From an uncultured Elusimicrobium sp. (GTDB lineage Bacteria > Elusimicrobiota > Elusimicrobia > Elusimicrobiales > Elusimicrobiaceae), in contig CALAFB010000025.1 of the NCBI GenBank assembly GCA_937891135.1, forward strand, positions 1-34,030: a DNA stretch of 34,030 bases, read 5' to 3'. The notes beneath the pieces were generated by a model. The model saw only the letters and a list, made by a program, of their open reading frames with translations. It ran no database searches and had not been told where the DNA came from. Both the position numbers and the translations under genes were made by a program. Positions 31,125 through 34,030 of the stretch are shown here, one piece after another (within the stretch, counting starts at the first letter, position 1; every line of letters begins with the position of its first letter).

Positions 31125-33005
31125 GTGAAAATAAAACGTTTCCAGGGTTTGTTTGTAAAAGCAGTAGTAGTGTTGGTACTAATTTCTTTGGTGCCGGTAC
31201 TTGTTATTGGGTACCGTATCATGAAGATTAACAGTCGTTTGCTGCAAAATGAACTTTTGCAACGCCAACAAATGCAAGCGGCTAAACTGGCTACTATCGT
31301 GCATCAGAGTGTTTTTTCCAAAGAGCAGTTATTATCCGAATTTGCCGATTTACATACTGATTTTGCTCACCACGATTTAATTACCCAACCGGATTTAGCC
31401 TACCTGCGTGCCCGTACGGCACCGCTGTTTTATTTGGTCATATTTTCCACAAGTGGCCGCCAAATTTTTGACACGGGGGACCGCCCGGCCGGGGGCATTG
31501 AAAAAGTACAAGCGGAGCTGTTTGCGGCTTGTTTGCAAGGGAACCGGTTTGTCAGTAGTGTATTTTATGAACAGGGTAAGCCATTTGTATGGCTGGGGGA
31601 ACCGTTACACCGCCGAGTGGGTCAAACACAAGTAACGGGCGTGTTGGTAGCCGCTTTATATTTGGAAGAAATGTTGCAAGAATTAACGCAAGCGTATCCG
31701 CTGGATATGGAGGCCATGCTAGTTACGGCAGACGGTGAAATTCTATCCTCTAACGGGATTGTGGGTATGTCCTTGAAAGGGGAGGATGAAGCGTTATTTG
31801 CAATTCACCGCCAGTTGGCAGGGACCGAAAGCGGGGAAGTAATCTTTCCCAATGGTTCCCATATGTTAGTATCTTCAGCCCATGTGCCGGAATTAGGTTG
31901 GTTGGTCTACACGTTTCAACCAGCCAGTTTAGTTTCCCGGTTATGGTGGGACAGTATCCTTCATGCTTCTTTATGGGATATGGCGGTAATTTTACTGGTA
32001 ATGTTGGTATTTGTGGGAGGAATTAGTTATTTAGTCATTATTCCGATTACACGTCCGCTAGAACGCTTGCGAAAAGCAGCCGTTAAACTGCGGGAAACCG
32101 AAGGAGCGGTAATTTCCCGGGATGAGGTAGATATCCCGCATAATGAAATCGGAGAACTTGCCAGCGTATTTGTAGAAATGTCCCAAACCTTATATGCACG
32201 CCGTCAGGAATTATTGCGGACCCAGCAGGAACTGGCAGCGATGAACCAGGTATTGGAACACCGGGTGGAAGAACGTACACGGGCATTACAAGCAGCTACG
32301 GACGAGTTAGTCAAATCGGAACGTCTGGCTGCCATTGGGCAAATGGCCTCTATTATCAGTCACGAAATCCGAAACCCCTTGGCCGTCATCAGTAATGCCA
32401 CCCGTCTGATCAAAACACTCATGCACCCTACTGACCAAAAGTTAGTTAAACAATTTGGCATTATTGAAGCGGAAATCCGCCAGGCTAACAGTATTATTAG
32501 CGAAGTGCTCGGCTATGCCCGCACACGGGATTTAATGTTAAGTACAGTAGATGTAAATAGCTATTTACGTGAATTGGTGCTTTCTTGCCCGGTGCCGCCT
32601 GCGGTTCACGTAAAGTATGAACTGCAAGAGCCTAGCGTACCCGTAAAAATTGATGCCGAAGAAATCAAACAAGCTTTACGCAATATACTTATGAACGCGG
32701 TGGAGGCCATGCCTACCGGCGGTACCCTTACCATAGGTACTAAACGAGGTAAACGGTCCGTATGCATTTATCTGCAGGACACCGGTTCGGGAATTACGGA
32801 GGAAGTACGGGCACAGATGTTTTCTCCGTTTTTTACTACGAAAGCACGCGGTACAGGGTTAGGCTTGGCCGTAGTACGCAAAGCCATTACGCGCCATAAA
32901 GGTAAATTATTTATTACTAGCACGTTGGGCCGGGGAACCTGTTTTCACATTTATTTAAAAATTTATCGTAAATTGGGGGATACGAATTATGGAGCAACTC
33001 GTTAA
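31125..33005 (+). CDS. Membrane sensor histidine kinase (CACHE-HAMP-HisKA)
   Basis: 626 residues: TM1 (about 9-29), a long extracytoplasmic sensor (about 30-280, CACHE-like), TM2 (about 286-304), HAMP (about 305-360), a coiled coil (about 362-405), HisKA with the phospho-accepting H413 in SHEIRNPL, and HATPase_c (about 510-620) with N-box NILMNAVEAMP, G1 DTGSGI and G2 GTGLGLAVV. It autophosphorylates and passes phosphate to a receiver. GTG start with AAAAGG 7 bases upstream; a possible -10 (TATAAA, 31109-31114) lies just after the terminator. It overlaps the next gene by 17 bases, and that gene carries a receiver, the likely partner. Confidence 0.93.
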   Translation: MKIKRFQGLFVKAVVVLVLISLVPVLVIGYRIMKINSRLLQNELLQRQQMQAAKLATIVHQSVFSKEQLLSEFADLHTDFAHHDLITQPDLAYLRARTAPLFYLVIFSTSGRQIFDTGDRPAGGIEKVQAELFAACLQGNRFVSSVFYEQGKPFVWLGEPLHRRVGQTQVTGVLVAALYLEEMLQELTQAYPLDMEAMLVTADGEILSSNGIVGMSLKGEDEALFAIHRQLAGTESGEVIFPNGSHMLVSSAHVPELGWLVYTFQPASLVSRLWWDSILHASLWDMAVILLVMLVFVGGISYLVIIPITRPLERLRKAAVKLRETEGAVISRDEVDIPHNEIGELASVFVEMSQTLYARRQELLRTQQELAAMNQVLEHRVEERTRALQAATDELVKSERLAAIGQMASIISHEIRNPLAVISNATRLIKTLMHPTDQKLVKQFGIIEAEIRQANSIISEVLGYARTRDLMLSTVDVNSYLRELVLSCPVPPAVHVKYELQEPSVPVKIDAEEIKQALRNILMNAVEAMPTGGTLTIGTKRGKRSVCIYLQDTGSGITEEVRAQMFSPFFTTKARGTGLGLAVVRKAITRHKGKLFITSTLGRGTCFHIYLKIYRKLGDTNYGATR

Positions 33006-34030
33006 AATTTTAGTTGTAGATGATGATAATAATTTGCGTGAAACATTGGTGGATTTGCTGGAAATTGAAGGATACAAAGTATACCAGGCAGGTACGGCAG
33101 CGGAGTGTTTGGATATTTGCGCTAGCGAATTTTTCAATGTTATTTTAATGGATTATAACTTGCCGGATGAAAAAGGGCTGGATGTAATCCGTAAAATCCG
33201 TTCGTTTAACCAGGACACCCAAATTATTATGATTACCGCTTATGCTTCGCTTAATTCTATTATGGAAGCTATGCAGGAATCTGTATATGACTTTTTGATG
33301 AAACCGGTGGATTTTGATTATTTAAAACGCACCATTAACCGTGCGCTAGACAAGTATTTTTTGGAACAAAGTAACAAAGAATTACTGGCCCAGTTAAAAA
33401 CACGTAACGCGGATTTGGACCGCTTGAATAATATGAAGTCTAAGTTTTTTTCCATTGTATCGCACGATTTGTCTAATTCGCTGATGACACTTAAAATGAG
33501 TTTTGATATGCTTAAAAAGAAACTGACGCCGGATGAAGACCAACAGAAAAAAATGATGTTTATGGATGAGTCTATCGGTCAAATTGAGCACTTAATTAAA
33601 GATTTAGTGGACTGGGCTGCTATTGAAAAAGGGAAACTACGCATTGAAAAAAGTCAGTTTGATTTAACGGCCAGTATGCAAAAAACGGCCGAAATTTTTA
33701 AAGCCAAGGCTGCTAAAAATAACATTCGGGTCCAGTTTGAAAGTAGTGGGGAAATCCCTGTTATTGCCGACGAGAAACGCATCCGCCAGGTTATCTCTAA
33801 CATTTTAGAAAATGCCATACGCCACACGCCCGATAACGGCCAAATTGTAATTAAGGTTAGTAAAATTGATGAAAAAAATGCTAAAGTATCGGTAACGGAC
33901 TCTGGGGATGGTATTGAACCGGATAAGGCTCCGGAGCTGTTTACCAGTTTTACGCAATTTGGGGATAAAACCCGCGTGGGTCGGTTAGGGCTGGGGCTAT
34001 CCATTGCGAAGGATATTGTGCTAAATCATA
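32989..34030 (+). CDS. Receiver-histidine kinase hybrid (partial, runs off window)
   Basis: ATG at 32989 opens a frame still open at the window end (347 codons seen). Residues 1-120 form a receiver with the acidic patch D11-D13, phospho-Asp D55 in ILMDYNLPD, Thr83 and Lys105 in FLMKP. A coiled coil leads to HisKA with H159 in SHDLSNSL, then HATPase_c with N-box NILENAIRHTP, G1 DSGDGI and G2 GLGLSIAKD. No TM segment, so it is cytoplasmic. It overlaps the preceding kinase by 17 bases; that kinase can phosphorylate D55, so this protein probably acts as the middle of a phosphorelay. The C-terminal end is beyond the window. Confidence 0.93.
   Translation, partial: MEQLVKILVVDDDNNLRETLVDLLEIEGYKVYQAGTAAECLDICASEFFNVILMDYNLPDEKGLDVIRKIRSFNQDTQIIMITAYASLNSIMEAMQESVYDFLMKPVDFDYLKRTINRALDKYFLEQSNKELLAQLKTRNADLDRLNNMKSKFFSIVSHDLSNSLMTLKMSFDMLKKKLTPDEDQQKKMMFMDESIGQIEHLIKDLVDWAAIEKGKLRIEKSQFDLTASMQKTAEIFKAKAAKNNIRVQFESSGEIPVIADEKRIRQVISNILENAIRHTPDNGQIVIKVSKIDEKNAKVSVTDSGDGIEPDKAPELFTSFTQFGDKTRVGRLGLGLSIAKDIVLNH

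Noticed and set aside
1..34030. tRNA, rRNA or integrase genes
   Set aside because: I saw no cloverleaf with a T-loop motif, no rRNA-like sequence and no recombinase or transposase other than the small GIY-YIG gene.

Overview
The window looks like a chromosomal segment of a Gram-negative (diderm), fermentative, gut-type bacterium. The gene content and style fit Elusimicrobiota: a Tad pilus locus next to a giant FlgD-Ig protein and a PorV/PorQ-family barrel, a TrpRS with an Fe-S-type Cys motif, and tight operons with short leaders. The phylum call is inference from gene content; the diderm call rests on a secretin, an outer-membrane-type barrel and an EnvC homologue.

Layout: (1) 1-460: a partial minus-strand ORF containing a small palindrome, then a structured intergenic region with a large imperfect inverted repeat and a promoter that probably gives a leaderless mRNA. 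(2) 461-12457: a long plus-strand run of tightly packed housekeeping genes: M50 protease, trpS, scpA, scpB, glgA, an FtsX-like protein, an EnvC-like amidase activator, a CtpA-type protease, tsaD, a solute-binding-like protein without a signal peptide, and a GAF-GAF-GGDEF diguanylate cyclase. (3) 12458-13260: a repeat-rich interval with a small GIY-YIG nuclease gene surrounded by similar 8-bp-stem/9-nt-loop hairpins, another large palindrome, and a structured leader. (4) 13261-19882: a giant secreted protein of 1866 residues with FlgD-like repeats and Cys-rich insertions, followed by a PorV/PorQ-like barrel. (5) 19886-31100: a Tad (Flp) pilus operon: three prepilin-like proteins, CpaB, a very short secretin, a TadZ-TadA (CpaE-CpaF) fusion, a TadB with a large extra N-terminal region, TadC and a TPR protein, then a HAMP sensor without an output domain, a small membrane protein and a thioredoxin-fold protein. 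A strong intrinsic terminator closes the operon. (6) 31125-34030: a membrane histidine kinase overlapping a receiver-histidine kinase hybrid that runs off the window.

How they may work together: FtsX-like, EnvC and CtpA form a cell-wall/division module. The SBP-like protein and the GGDEF enzyme look like a cytoplasmic sensing pair making c-di-GMP, the usual surface-attachment signal, upstream of an attachment locus. The giant protein and PorV-like barrel sit directly before the pilins, which suggests a surface adhesin exported together with, or alongside, the Tad pilus. The two kinases downstream may control this locus. No prepilin peptidase gene is present in the window, so it must be encoded elsewhere.
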